A stretch of DNA of 19,022 bases. Source: Spirochaetales bacterium (GTDB lineage Bacteria; Spirochaetota; Spirochaetia; Sphaerochaetales; Sphaerochaetaceae). The notes below the pieces were generated by a model that had not been told where the DNA came from, searched no databases, and worked only from the letters and a program-made list of their open reading frames with translations. Shown piece after piece: positions 1 to 7,995 of this stretch (its first letter is position 1; each line of letters begins with the position of its first letter). Made by a program: the position numbers and the translations under genes. The stretch spans positions 1-19,022 of the forward strand of contig JALFRH010000098.1 of the NCBI GenBank assembly GCA_022785155.1. The letters run 5' to 3'.

Positions 1-244
1 CATCTCTTCTTATATCGCTGAATCTACTGTCCTCTATCTTCATATCCAGGCCATAGACTCTCTTAAGGGAATTGTCATGGGATACCACAAGATGGTTGTC
101 CAAAGTCGGATGGACATCCAACTCCACACCATCTGCTCCCTCTTCAATGGCTCTCTTGAAGGATTTTAATGTGTTTTCCCTTTCCCTCAAAGGGGAACCT
201 CTATGACCAAGGACCAGGACACGACCTTCATTCTTATCTTTCAC
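1..244 (-). CDS. Glycerophosphodiester phosphodiesterase, N-terminal part (cut by window edge)
   Basis: This reading frame was translated directly from the reverse strand and has 81 complete codons before the window edge. It shows the GDPD signature in order: GHRG near residues 13-16, then E-NT, F-x2-A, and a GADGVELDVHPTLDN stretch followed by VVSHD-x3-LKR. These carry the catalytic His pair and the metal-binding Glu/Asp residues of the family. Known family role: hydrolysis of glycerophosphodiesters such as glycerophosphocholine to glycerol-3-phosphate and an alcohol. No signal peptide is visible, so a cytosolic enzyme is inferred. The start is GTG at 244, which overlaps the end of the upstream endonuclease IV gene by 11 bases and suggests translational coupling. 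The C-terminal two thirds lie outside the window, so substrate class cannot be judged. Confidence 0.85.
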   Translation of the reverse strand, partial: MKDKNEGRVLVLGHRGSPLRERENTLKSFKRAIEEGADGVELDVHPTLDNHLVVSHDNSLKRVYGLDMKIEDSRFSDIRRD

Positions 245-1070
245 TAGCTCCCATGAGTTCATTGATCTCCTCCTTCCATTTCGTTTCATCCGGCGTCTCC
301 AAAATAAGAGGAATATCCGCCACTTCCTTTCGTCTCACAATGGAAAGGAAGGCTTCCTTTCCTATGAGCCCCAGTCCTATGCTTTCATGTCTGTCTTTAT
401 TTGAAGAGAGGGGGACCTTGGAGTCGTTGAGGTGCATGCCAAAAAGTTTGTCTCCTCCGAAACGTGAGAAGAAGGAGTCCAAAACTCCCTCAGGATCCCC
501 CTTCACATCATATCCAGCTCCAAATAAGTGGGCTGTATCCAAAGTAAAGCCCACTCTGTCCTTGTTCTTTATTCCACATAGTATCTCATCCAACTCCTGG
601 AATTTGGAGCCGATGATGGTTCCTGCCCCTGCGGTGTTTTCAAGGGCGATCTTCAAGCCAGGAACTTCTTCCAGGACTCTGTCCACCATAAGGCTGCATC
701 TCTTGATTCCATCTTTGATGTCGCCTTCCTTATATGCCCCTGGATGGATATTTATGACGTTCAGGCCTAGTCTAATAACCCTTCTTCCTTCATCCAGGAA
801 GAGGTTGTATGACTTATCTGAAATATCTTTGTCTGGGGAGGCGGGATTAATGAGATACCCTGCATGTGGGAGAATAAAAGAGGGTGAATAGGAAAGCTTA
901 GAAAGATTATCCTTGAAAGAGAGTACATCTTCTTCCTTCAGTTCAGGACTTTTCCATTGTCTTTGATTCTTTGTAAAGAGGGCGAAACCTGTGGCGCCTA
1001 ATTCTTTTGCCCTCAAAGGGGCGAAGGCTACGGAGCCTTGACTTGATACATGGGGACCGATATGAATCAT
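234..1070 (-). CDS. nfo: Endonuclease IV (deoxyribonuclease IV)
   Basis: The product is an AP endonuclease of base excision repair that cleaves 5' of abasic sites. It is a zinc-dependent TIM-barrel enzyme of about 278 residues, the usual family length. The barrel start MIHIGPHVSS and the metal-ligand motifs are visible in order: NVINIHPGAY, IALENTAG, TLDTAHLFGAGYD, GMHLNDSK, the DRHESIGLG stretch and the terminal LILETP. I chose ATG at 1070 because the family begins at this point. The longer frame would need a TTG at 1106 and adds twelve charged residues with no family support. The gene is divergent from the M16C peptidase and overlaps the downstream diesterase by 11 bases. Confidence 0.93.
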   Translation of the reverse strand: MIHIGPHVSSQGSVAFAPLRAKELGATGFALFTKNQRQWKSPELKEEDVLSFKDNLSKLSYSPSFILPHAGYLINPASPDKDISDKSYNLFLDEGRRVIRLGLNVINIHPGAYKEGDIKDGIKRCSLMVDRVLEEVPGLKIALENTAGAGTIIGSKFQELDEILCGIKNKDRVGFTLDTAHLFGAGYDVKGDPEGVLDSFFSRFGGDKLFGMHLNDSKVPLSSNKDRHESIGLGLIGKEAFLSIVRRKEVADIPLILETPDETKWKEEINELMGASER

Positions 1071-1152
1071 ATGTTGGATTTTATCTTCTCTTTTCTCTTT
1101 GGGCAATGGAGAGCATATTGTCAGAAAAGAGGAATATGTAGAAAATCACAAT

Positions 1153-4041
1153 ATGCAGAAAGAATTGATAGTTGGGAATACTTATTATGGTTTTCGCCTT
1201 GTAGATAAACGCCCTTGCCCGGATTATAGGGGTGATGGATATCTTTTTAGACATGAAAAGACAAAGATGGAAGTATACTTCCTCTCTTGTGACAACACCG
1301 AGTGTTTTTTCTCTTATACGATATATACTCCTCCTGAGGATGACACAGGTGTATTCCATATCTTGGAGCATACAGTTCTGACAGGGAGCAGAAAGTATCC
1401 TGTCAGAGACCCATTTATGGCTCTCAACAGAAATAGCTGCAATACATTTTTAAATGCCATGACAGCACCTGACAGAACCGATTATCCTGCAGCCAGCCAT
1501 GTAAAGAAGGACTTCGACAACATCTTCTCAATTTATACTGACGCTGTCTTCGATCCATTGTTGAGGAAGGAAGACTTCATGCAGGAAGGAATAAGAATAT
1601 CGAGTCAGGGAGGCCTCCACTTCGAGGGTGTAGTCTTTTCAGAGATGCTTGGTGACATTTCCAACCACAACAGCGTAGTGCAGAATGCAACTACACGTCC
1701 CCTCTACAATGAAGACTCCCCATACAACCATGAGTTTGGAGGTAATCCTCCCGATATAACGGATCTGACATATGAGAAGTTTATAGCCACCTACAAAAAA
1801 TATTATGTTCCCGGGAATATGACCCTCTTTTTATATGGAGACTTGGATATTCTTGAAAAGCTGGAGTTCCTGGATAGAGAGTACCTCTCTAAGCGTGAGG
1901 GAGGAGAAAAGGCTGAGAGGGCCACATGCCCGGAAAAATGGGATAAACCCAGAAAGTGCAGATTTCTCAGCAGTGCGGACGAAGATGACAATACTTCCTC
2001 CATAATGGTTTCATGGCTTCTTGGTGAGGCGGACGACCCTATGGAGAACACGATCCTTTCCCTGGTGGTGGATGTTCTTCTTGGCAACCCTGGTTCCCCT
2101 TTGTATAAGAGAATTGTTGAAAGTGGCATTGGAAGAGATATCTCCAGTGAAAGCGGACTGGTGGATTCCTATAGGAATCTATCCTTCAGCGTAGGTTTCT
2201 CGGGCTCCACTGAAGATAAAGCCGATGAAGCCGAGGCCTTCATCCTCAAGGCATTGGGGGAAATAATAGAGGAAGGAATAGATTCCAAGTATGTGGAATC
2301 AAGCCTAAGAAGAATGGAGTTCAAGATCCAGGAAATAAGTGACGGCCTTCCTGAGGGATATAGAATCTACTTTACCCGTATCGACAAGGGCTGGGCTTAT
2401 GGAAAGAATCCATCGGATATGCTTCAGACCCTTTCCATGGTGGGGAAAATAAGGGAAGAGATCAAAAAGGACAGCAGATTCGTTGAAAACTGGATCAAGA
2501 AAAACCTTATTGATAATTCCCATAGACTTCTCTCTGTAATAACCATGGACAAAGGCGTGCAGGATAGTATCAACCAGGAGATACAGAATAAGCTGGAACT
2601 TCATAAAAAAGAGTGGAATGAGGAAGATGAGAGACTCTATCTCGAGTTTGAGGAGGGGGAGGATACTCCTGAAGACTATGAAAAGCTTCCTCGCCTCAAT
2701 ATTTCCGATATTCCTTCAAAACTCAACACCATTCCAAGGGAAGTGGATGGAAAGGTGGTGGTGACAAAAGTTCCATCAGCTTCCATTGTCTATAGTGACA
2801 TCGCCTTTGATGTCTCGGATTTCCCAATAGAGGATCTGGAGTATGTGAGCCTCTTGTCCAGAGTTATGCTTATGACTGATGTCGGCGATATGGATTACTC
2901 TTCATTCCTATCCTCACTACGCTTCGTCACAGGGGCTTTCTCTGCATTCCTGGAAATCGGCTCAGATTGTAATGGAGAAGAAAAAGATACCCTTATATTT
3001 AGGTTCAAGAGCTTATCTGAGCACTTTGGAGAAGCTTTGGACCTTCTTTTGAAGCTGTTGAAGGAAGGTAAGTTCTCTTCGCCTTCAAGAGTAAAGGCCG
3101 CCATGAGGGATATTGAAAGCGACTATGAAGCCTCTGTTGTGAGACAGGCCCACTCCTTTGCCTTAGGCTCTGCGTCCCGTTCCCTTACCTCCGCCTTGTA
3201 TACCACGGAAAGGACCGAAGGCCTTATGTATTGGTATAGAATCGGGGAGATGCTTAAAGACGGGGAGTTCGAAAAGACTTGTGAAAACCTGTCCCAGATA
3301 GCAGAAAAGACCTTTACCAGGGAAAGGGTGGTCTATCATCTGACTTTGGACGGGGAAGAATACGAAGAGAAAAAGAAGATGGTGGATGACTTTATCCTTT
3401 CCCTTCCAAAGGGAGGGAAGAAGGGCGTGTCCCTTAAGACTGTACCTGAGGATGCAAAGAAGAACCTTGGTTATTCTTTCTCTTCTCCTGTAACCTATTC
3501 AGCACTATCGGGTAAGGCGCCGGAGGAAGAGAGCGAGGAAGCCAGTGCCATGAGGATGCTTCTTTCCATGGTATCCAACAATGCACTTTGGTCCCTCATC
3601 AGGGAAAAGGGTGGAGCCTATGGAGCAGGAGCCGGCTTGGACATCAATGAAGACATCTGGTATTTCTACACATATCGTGATCCTAGGCTTGAAAAGTCCA
3701 TCGGGGACTTCTCCCTTGCAGTAAAGATTGAAGAGATTACAGATGAAAAGTTGGAGGACGCCAAGCTCAAGGCTCTCAGCAGGGACACAAGGCCCATGGG
3801 ACCACAGTCAAAGGGTATTTTGGACTTGAGACGATATATCTATGGCATCTCAGACGAACTGAGGCAAAGAATGAAGGACAACCAGTTGAAGATGACCAAG
3901 GAGGATATAATTGGAATCAAGAGGGCGACTGAGAAGGCCATGGAGAATGGATGCATTACAGTTCTTGGAGGGAAAAAAGCCTTGGAAAACTCCAACCTTT
4001 CTTTGGAAATCAAGGCCTTACCTTTTGCAGTGCATAGTTGA
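1153..4041 (+). CDS. M16C-family zinc metallopeptidase (presequence-protease/insulinase-like)
   Basis: This is a large single-chain M16C peptidase of about 962 residues, matching the usual 950-1000. The inverted zinc motif HxxEH is seen as HILEH at residues 69-73, after the TPPEDDTGV stretch. The distal zinc ligand is the Glu of the GVVFSEM motif near residue 164. The first clamshell half also shows TFLNAMTAPDRTDYP and DAVFDP. The C-terminal half carries the substrate-binding LIREKGGAYGAG stretch followed by a YRDPRL motif. Family members degrade peptides inside a closed chamber, and no signal peptide is visible, so cytosolic oligopeptide clearance is inferred. I chose ATG 1153; the frame is open upstream to a TTG at 1099, but the upstream residues lack family character. 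The Shine-Dalgarno near 1131 is rather far from 1153, so the start is not certain. Glycerol kinase follows 37 bases downstream. Confidence 0.92.
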   Translation: MQKELIVGNTYYGFRLVDKRPCPDYRGDGYLFRHEKTKMEVYFLSCDNTECFFSYTIYTPPEDDTGVFHILEHTVLTGSRKYPVRDPFMALNRNSCNTFLNAMTAPDRTDYPAASHVKKDFDNIFSIYTDAVFDPLLRKEDFMQEGIRISSQGGLHFEGVVFSEMLGDISNHNSVVQNATTRPLYNEDSPYNHEFGGNPPDITDLTYEKFIATYKKYYVPGNMTLFLYGDLDILEKLEFLDREYLSKREGGEKAERATCPEKWDKPRKCRFLSSADEDDNTSSIMVSWLLGEADDPMENTILSLVVDVLLGNPGSPLYKRIVESGIGRDISSESGLVDSYRNLSFSVGFSGSTEDKADEAEAFILKALGEIIEEGIDSKYVESSLRRMEFKIQEISDGLPEGYRIYFTRIDKGWAYGKNPSDMLQTLSMVGKIREEIKKDSRFVENWIKKNLIDNSHRLLSVITMDKGVQDSINQEIQNKLELHKKEWNEEDERLYLEFEEGEDTPEDYEKLPRLNISDIPSKLNTIPREVDGKVVVTKVPSASIVYSDIAFDVSDFPIEDLEYVSLLSRVMLMTDVGDMDYSSFLSSLRFVTGAFSAFLEIGSDCNGEEKDTLIFRFKSLSEHFGEALDLLLKLLKEGKFSSPSRVKAAMRDIESDYEASVVRQAHSFALGSASRSLTSALYTTERTEGLMYWYRIGEMLKDGEFEKTCENLSQIAEKTFTRERVVYHLTLDGEEYEEKKKMVDDFILSLPKGGKKGVSLKTVPEDAKKNLGYSFSSPVTYSALSGKAPEEESEEASAMRMLLSMVSNNALWSLIREKGGAYGAGAGLDINEDIWYFYTYRDPRLEKSIGDFSLAVKIEEITDEKLEDAKLKALSRDTRPMGPQSKGILDLRRYIYGISDELRQRMKDNQLKMTKEDIIGIKRATEKAMENGCITVLGGKKALENSNLSLEIKALPFAVHS

Positions 4042-4078
4042 AAATCCTGTTGTACAATAAAAAGGACAGGAGTACAAA

Positions 4079-5590
4079 ATGAAGTATATAGGAGCCTTGG
4101 ACCAAGGTACTACCAGCACTAGATTTATTATCTTCGACCACGAGAACAACATTGTTTCTTCCGCCCAACTTGAGCATAGACAGATTTTCCCCAAACCAGG
4201 TTGGGTCGAACATAACCCTGAAGAAATATGGGCAAATACAAAGAAAGTCATAGAATCCGCCCTTGAAAAGGCGGGGCTCAGAGGTGATGAGCTGAGTGCT
4301 GTGGGCATTACAAACCAGAGGGAGACCATCATCGCCTTCGATAAAGTCACAGGTAGGCCTTTCCACAATGCCATAGTCTGGCAGGATCTGAGAGGTGCGG
4401 AGTATATTGACAACGTACTATCGAAGAATGTGGAGGAGTCATGGATAAGGGAAAAGACAGGTCTTCTCTATTCCCCATACTTCTCCGGCTCCAAAATCCG
4501 ATGGCTTATGGATAACATTCCTGCAGTAAAGAAAGGTATTGAAAAGGGTAGACTGGTCTTCGGTACCATCGATACCTATATGGTCTATAAGCTCACGGGA
4601 GGCAAGGCGATCGTCACCGATGTAACCAACGCCTCAAGATATATGCTTATGAACATAAAGACACAGAGTTGGGATCCTGAACTGTTAAGAATCTTCGGAG
4701 TTACCAGTGAGTGTCTTCCTCAAATAGTATCCTCTTCTGGAATAATTTATGGATATACGGACCCGGATGGGCCTTTCAAGGCATCGATTCCTGTGTGTGG
4801 AATACTTGGGGACCAGCAGGCAGCCCTCTTTGGGCAGGCCTGTTTCGACAAGGGTTCAAGTAAGTGTACATATGGAACAGGCTGCTTCATGCTTGCCAAT
4901 ATAGGTGAAGACGTATGTTACTCAAAGCATGGTCTCATCACCACCGTGGGGTATAGGATCGAAGGAAATGATCCTGTCTTTGCTTTGGAAGGCTCGGTGG
5001 CTGTGGCAGGAAGTCTGGTACAGTGGGTGAGGGACAACCTGAAGATGGTCTCCTCTGCCAAAGAATTGGACGAGCTGGCGATGAGCGTGCAGGATTGCGG
5101 CGGAGTATATATCGTGCCGGCATTTGCAGGGCTTTTTGCTCCATATTGGCGCTCCGATGCTCGAGGCGTAATCGCAGGTCTCACAGGTTATGCATCCCGT
5201 GAGCATATATGCCGTGCCGTCTTGGAAGCCACTGCTTTCCAAGCCTATGACATAGCCTCCGCCATGGAAGCTGACAGCGGTGTAAAGATCGAGAGCCTGA
5301 AAGTCGACGGAGGAATGACAAATTCATGGCCTTTGATGGCTTTCCAGTCAGATATACTTTCAAAGCCTGTAATAAGACCTGTAATTGTGGAGACCACAGC
5401 CTTGGGGGCTGCCTATGCTGCCGGTTTGACAGTGGGGATCTGGAAGAATACGGATGAACTAAGATCATATTGGAAAGAACAGACAAGGTGGACTCCTACC
5501 ATGGATGACAAGGAAAGGCAAAAAAAGGTAGGATTTTGGAAGAAGGCTGTTAGCCGCACTTTGGATTGGGTTGCGGCTGAAGGGGAATGA
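4079..5590 (+). CDS. glpK: Glycerol kinase
   Basis: A FGGY-family kinase of 503 residues that phosphorylates glycerol to sn-glycerol-3-phosphate with ATP. The family motifs are in place: ALDQGTTSTR at residues 6-15 (phosphate loop), ITNQRET around 77-83 (glycerol-contacting Arg-Glu), GDQQAALFGQ with the catalytic base Asp245, TYGTGCFMLANIG, VDGGMTNS and TTALGAAYAAG. All expected catalytic residues are present. The stretch just before the GDQQ motif reads GIIYGYTDPDG and lacks the His I would expect at the PTS-phosphorylated site of many Gram-positive enzymes, so PTS control looks unlikely (inference). A good Shine-Dalgarno, GGACAGGAG at 4064-4072, supports ATG 4079. The cdaA gene begins three bases after the stop, so co-transcription is likely. 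Confidence 0.96.
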   Translation: MKYIGALDQGTTSTRFIIFDHENNIVSSAQLEHRQIFPKPGWVEHNPEEIWANTKKVIESALEKAGLRGDELSAVGITNQRETIIAFDKVTGRPFHNAIVWQDLRGAEYIDNVLSKNVEESWIREKTGLLYSPYFSGSKIRWLMDNIPAVKKGIEKGRLVFGTIDTYMVYKLTGGKAIVTDVTNASRYMLMNIKTQSWDPELLRIFGVTSECLPQIVSSSGIIYGYTDPDGPFKASIPVCGILGDQQAALFGQACFDKGSSKCTYGTGCFMLANIGEDVCYSKHGLITTVGYRIEGNDPVFALEGSVAVAGSLVQWVRDNLKMVSSAKELDELAMSVQDCGGVYIVPAFAGLFAPYWRSDARGVIAGLTGYASREHICRAVLEATAFQAYDIASAMEADSGVKIESLKVDGGMTNSWPLMAFQSDILSKPVIRPVIVETTALGAAYAAGLTVGIWKNTDELRSYWKEQTRWTPTMDDKERQKKVGFWKKAVSRTLDWVAAEGE

Positions 5591-5593
5591 GGA

Positions 5594-6415
5594 ATGGTGG
5601 AGTTGTTCTCCAGTTTGTCTTCCGCCGATTATTTCAGAATGGCGGCGGAGACGGCAATACTGACGGTTATAATCTATAAGCTCTATATGGCTGTGGCTGA
5701 AACCAGGGCCAGAGAAGTTGCTGTCTTCATTATTGGATGGGCGGTTCTCTATGGTTTTTCTTACATTTTGAAACTGAAGGTATTGATGCTTCTTATGAAG
5801 ACGCTTTTGGTTCCAGTGTTGATGATGCTCATTGTATTCTATACGCCGGAGTTGAGACGTTCCTTCACAGGTAACAGGGGAAGAGGTATATTCCGTTCCT
5901 CCCAGACATCCGCCAGCCAGCTGGATAGTGTCTTGAATGCATGCGCCACCTTGGTTTCCAAGAAAAGAGGAGCTTTGATCATATTCCCTCGTCAGACAGA
6001 CCTGAAGAATATATATGAAACTGGAACCAAGCTCAATGCAGATTTGAGCGCCAACCTGATCCTTACCATATTCGACCACGATACTCCTCTCCATGATGGA
6101 GCCTGCGTAATATCAGGAGGAAAGTGTACATATGCTGCATGTTACCTTCCTCTATCCAAGCAGACGGCCATTAAGGATACTTTCGGAACAAGACACCGTG
6201 CGGCCCTTGGCCTCTCCGAGGAATCCGATGCGGTAATATTGATCGTCAGTGAAGAGACTGGGGCGATATCCCTTGCATACAACGCAAACATCTACTATAA
6301 CCTGGACCTTGATAAAATCAAGAACATGTTGATCCTTCTCCTTTCAGGAAAGGAAGTGGTGCCTCAGGATCTTCAGAAGAACGATGGCAACAAGGAGGAA
6401 GATAATGCAGAATAA
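5594..6415 (+). CDS. cdaA: Diadenylate cyclase CdaA (c-di-AMP synthase)
   Basis: This membrane enzyme condenses two ATP into cyclic di-AMP, a second messenger that controls potassium and osmolyte transport and cell-wall homeostasis in other bacteria. Three hydrophobic helices span roughly residues 17-35, 41-58 and 61-83. They are followed by a cytosolic diadenylate cyclase domain from about 100 to 250. Both catalytic signatures are intact: the DGA motif at 168-170, within TPLHDGACVI, and the RHR motif at 200-202, within FGTRHRAALGLSE. The length of 273 residues is normal for CdaA rather than the DNA-scanning DisA type. The gene starts three bases after glpK and ends with an 11-base overlap into the YbbR-domain gene, the conserved genetic partner of cdaA. 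Confidence 0.95.
   Translation: MVELFSSLSSADYFRMAAETAILTVIIYKLYMAVAETRAREVAVFIIGWAVLYGFSYILKLKVLMLLMKTLLVPVLMMLIVFYTPELRRSFTGNRGRGIFRSSQTSASQLDSVLNACATLVSKKRGALIIFPRQTDLKNIYETGTKLNADLSANLILTIFDHDTPLHDGACVISGGKCTYAACYLPLSKQTAIKDTFGTRHRAALGLSEESDAVILIVSEETGAISLAYNANIYYNLDLDKIKNMLILLLSGKEVVPQDLQKNDGNKEEDNAE
6392..6398 (+). promoter_or_regulatory. Ribosome binding site deciding the cdaR start
   Basis: AAGGAGG lies inside the 3' end of cdaA and ends six bases before ATG 6405. It favours that start over the in-frame ATG at 6384, which has no comparable site. The placement makes cdaR translation depend on ribosomes already finishing cdaA. Confidence 0.75.
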
Positions 6416-6815
6416 GAATAAGTTTTCCTCTGCCATATTCGGCAACTGGGTGGTGAAGGTCTTCTCTTTCCTTGTGGCGTTGGGCATTGTTGTGGCGGTC
6501 AGGTTTTTGAATGTTACAGATAGAGTGGTGACTATTCCCATTACAGTGAAACTAAATGCATCAAGCCCCTTTGAGCCTGTTTCTTTGGTTCCTGAATCTA
6601 TAGATGTAGTAATAACGGGAGACGATGACATTGTATATCTTGTGGATCCTTCCCTTATTACAGCTTCTGTGGATTTCTCTGATGTGGGAGGCGAAGGAAT
6701 ATCAAGAAGGGTGGTATATCTGGATTACGACAACGATATATTCTCTTCCTATGGCCTTACCATAAAATCATCACCGGCCACCATCCGTATTCTCTTCCAA
6801 GAGGGAAATAAGTGA
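6405..6815 (+). CDS. cdaR: YbbR-domain protein, CdaR-type regulator of CdaA
   Basis: A short membrane-anchored protein of 136 residues. One hydrophobic segment at about 14-34 is followed by a single extracytoplasmic YbbR-like beta domain (about 40-130), with the pattern VTIPITVKL, then VSLVPESIDVVITG, then ASVDFSDV and ending ATIRILF. YbbR proteins paired with cdaA bind the cyclase and tune c-di-AMP production (known from Firmicutes). Firmicute CdaR usually carries three or four YbbR repeats, while this one has only one, so it is a minimal form. Identification rests strongly on position directly after cdaA. Its ATG overlaps the cdaA stop by 11 bases, and its TGA overlaps the acpS ATG by one base. 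Confidence 0.85.
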   Translation: MQNKNKFSSAIFGNWVVKVFSFLVALGIVVAVRFLNVTDRVVTIPITVKLNASSPFEPVSLVPESIDVVITGDDDIVYLVDPSLITASVDFSDVGGEGISRRVVYLDYDNDIFSSYGLTIKSSPATIRILFQEGNK

Positions 6816-7156
6816 TGATAAAAGGCGTCGGCGTCGATATTGTGGAAAACAATAGGTTCTCCACTTTCCCCCATGGCGCACTGGAAAAGATATTTACCCG
6901 AAGTGAACTTCTTGAAATGGAAAGACGGGTAAATAAGACGGAGTATTTGGCTTCCCGTTTTGCCGTAAAGGAAGCTGTGGTGAAAGCTTTCGGAACAGGT
7001 TTCAGAGGTTGGAGCGCAAAAGATATTGAGACTGGAAGCGATGAGGGCGGAAGACCCTTTGTCCTTGTAAAAGGAAAGAGGGATGACTCTATACATCTAT
7101 CTCTCTCCCATGAAAAGGAATATAGCATTGCATTTGTCGTCTTGGAGGAAGTGTGA
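6815..7156 (+). CDS. acpS: Holo-[acyl-carrier-protein] synthase
   Basis: This phosphopantetheinyl transferase moves 4'-phosphopantetheine from CoA onto a serine of acyl carrier protein, activating fatty-acid synthesis. At 113 residues it is close to the typical 120. The family pattern is clear: GVGVDIVENNR with metal-binding Asp8, SRFAVKEAVVKAFGTG with Glu53 as second metal ligand, then WSAKDIE and the C-terminal SLSHEKEYSIAFVV strand. I prefer ATG 6815, which overlaps the cdaR stop by one base (TGATG). GTG 6812 is possible and would add one residue. The 3' end overlaps the truA start by four bases, so the gene sits inside a coupled operon. Confidence 0.93.
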   Translation: MIKGVGVDIVENNRFSTFPHGALEKIFTRSELLEMERRVNKTEYLASRFAVKEAVVKAFGTGFRGWSAKDIETGSDEGGRPFVLVKGKRDDSIHLSLSHEKEYSIAFVVLEEV

Positions 7157-7995
7157 GCCGTTTGGATTGGAAAAGGCCTGAAGTCATAATGCCGGAGAAT
7201 AAGAGGAGAATCGCCCTCACCATAAGTTATGATGGAAACAAGTGGCATGGCTGGCAGGTCCAGGATAATGCAGATAGTGTAGAGGGGGAAATTGAGAAGA
7301 TCCTCTCATCTATTACAGGAGAAGATATTTTTCTCCAAGGCTCAGGTAGAACGGACAGCGGAGTGCATGCCTTGGGGCAGGTGGCCCACTTCGATACAGA
7401 ATCCAGAATAAGTCCAGAGAAATTCAGCACTATACTCAATACAAAGCTTCCCTCTTCCATACGCATCCACTCCTCCTGGGAGCCGGAGGGTGTTTTCCAT
7501 GCCCGCTTTACAGCTATGGCAAGGGAGTATTGGTACCTGGTGAAGGAGTATAAGGATATGCTTCCCTTCGATTCAGGAAGAATGACAGCTTTAAGGAGCC
7601 TACCGGATGTTAACCTTCTCAACTCCTATGCTTCTCTTCTTTTCGGTACCCACGATTTCACGACTTTCTGTTCTTCGAAAGATATGTGTGAATCCAAGAC
7701 AAGGGATATTTATGAATCCATTTGGAGTGAGGAAAAAGATGGTTATGGCTTCAAGATACTGAAGTACAAGGTTGTGGGAAACGCTTTTCTCTATAGACAG
7801 GTAAGAAGTATGGTGGGAACTATGCTGGACTCCGCCCTTTTGGGAGAAGACAGGGAGGCCTTCAAAGAGAGGCTGGAGGCAAAAGATAGAAGTAAGGCAT
7901 TGAGGACCGCCCCCTCAGATGGTCTATATCTGGCAAGAATAAGCTATGATGAAAATGAATATCTTTGGTTTGAGGAGGAAAATTGTGGACGATAA
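7153..7995 (+). CDS. truA: tRNA pseudouridine synthase A
   Basis: TruA converts uridines 38-40 of the tRNA anticodon stem to pseudouridine. The N-terminal SYDGNKWHGWQ motif, the catalytic loop GSGRTDSGVHALGQVAHF (active-site Asp68 counted from GTG), the HDFTTFCSS stretch and the late FLYRQVRSMVGT motif are all present, and the length of 280 residues is slightly above average. GTG 7153 has GGAGGA at 7144-7149 and gives a four-base overlap with acpS. An alternative ATG at 7189 removes twelve residues that precede the conserved domain, so the exact N-terminus is open. The next gene begins within its last 11 bases. Confidence 0.95.
   Translation: MSRLDWKRPEVIMPENKRRIALTISYDGNKWHGWQVQDNADSVEGEIEKILSSITGEDIFLQGSGRTDSGVHALGQVAHFDTESRISPEKFSTILNTKLPSSIRIHSSWEPEGVFHARFTAMAREYWYLVKEYKDMLPFDSGRMTALRSLPDVNLLNSYASLLFGTHDFTTFCSSKDMCESKTRDIYESIWSEEKDGYGFKILKYKVVGNAFLYRQVRSMVGTMLDSALLGEDREAFKERLEAKDRSKALRTAPSDGLYLARISYDENEYLWFEEENCGR
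7972..7978 (+). promoter_or_regulatory. Ribosome binding site deciding the UDG-like gene start
   Basis: GAGGAGG within the end of truA sits six bases before GTG 7985. It selects that start over the upstream in-frame ATG codons at 7946 and 7949, which lack a Shine-Dalgarno. Confidence 0.7.

Noticed and set aside
169..891. Plus-strand open frame of about 240 codons opposite nfo
   Set aside because: It lies entirely against a well-supported endonuclease IV gene and the diesterase start. Its Ser/Pro/Leu-rich translation shows no motif and is the typical shadow of a purine-rich minus-strand gene.
1071..1106. Longer nfo start at TTG 1106
   Set aside because: It adds a charged stretch before the conserved MIHIGPHVS barrel start that other endonuclease IV proteins do not have, and ATG 1070 is available.
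5465..6094. Minus-strand open frame of about 209 codons opposite cdaA and the end of glpK
   Set aside because: No recognisable domain, no Shine-Dalgarno, and both opposite genes have intact catalytic motifs. Long antisense frames arise readily here because of codon bias.
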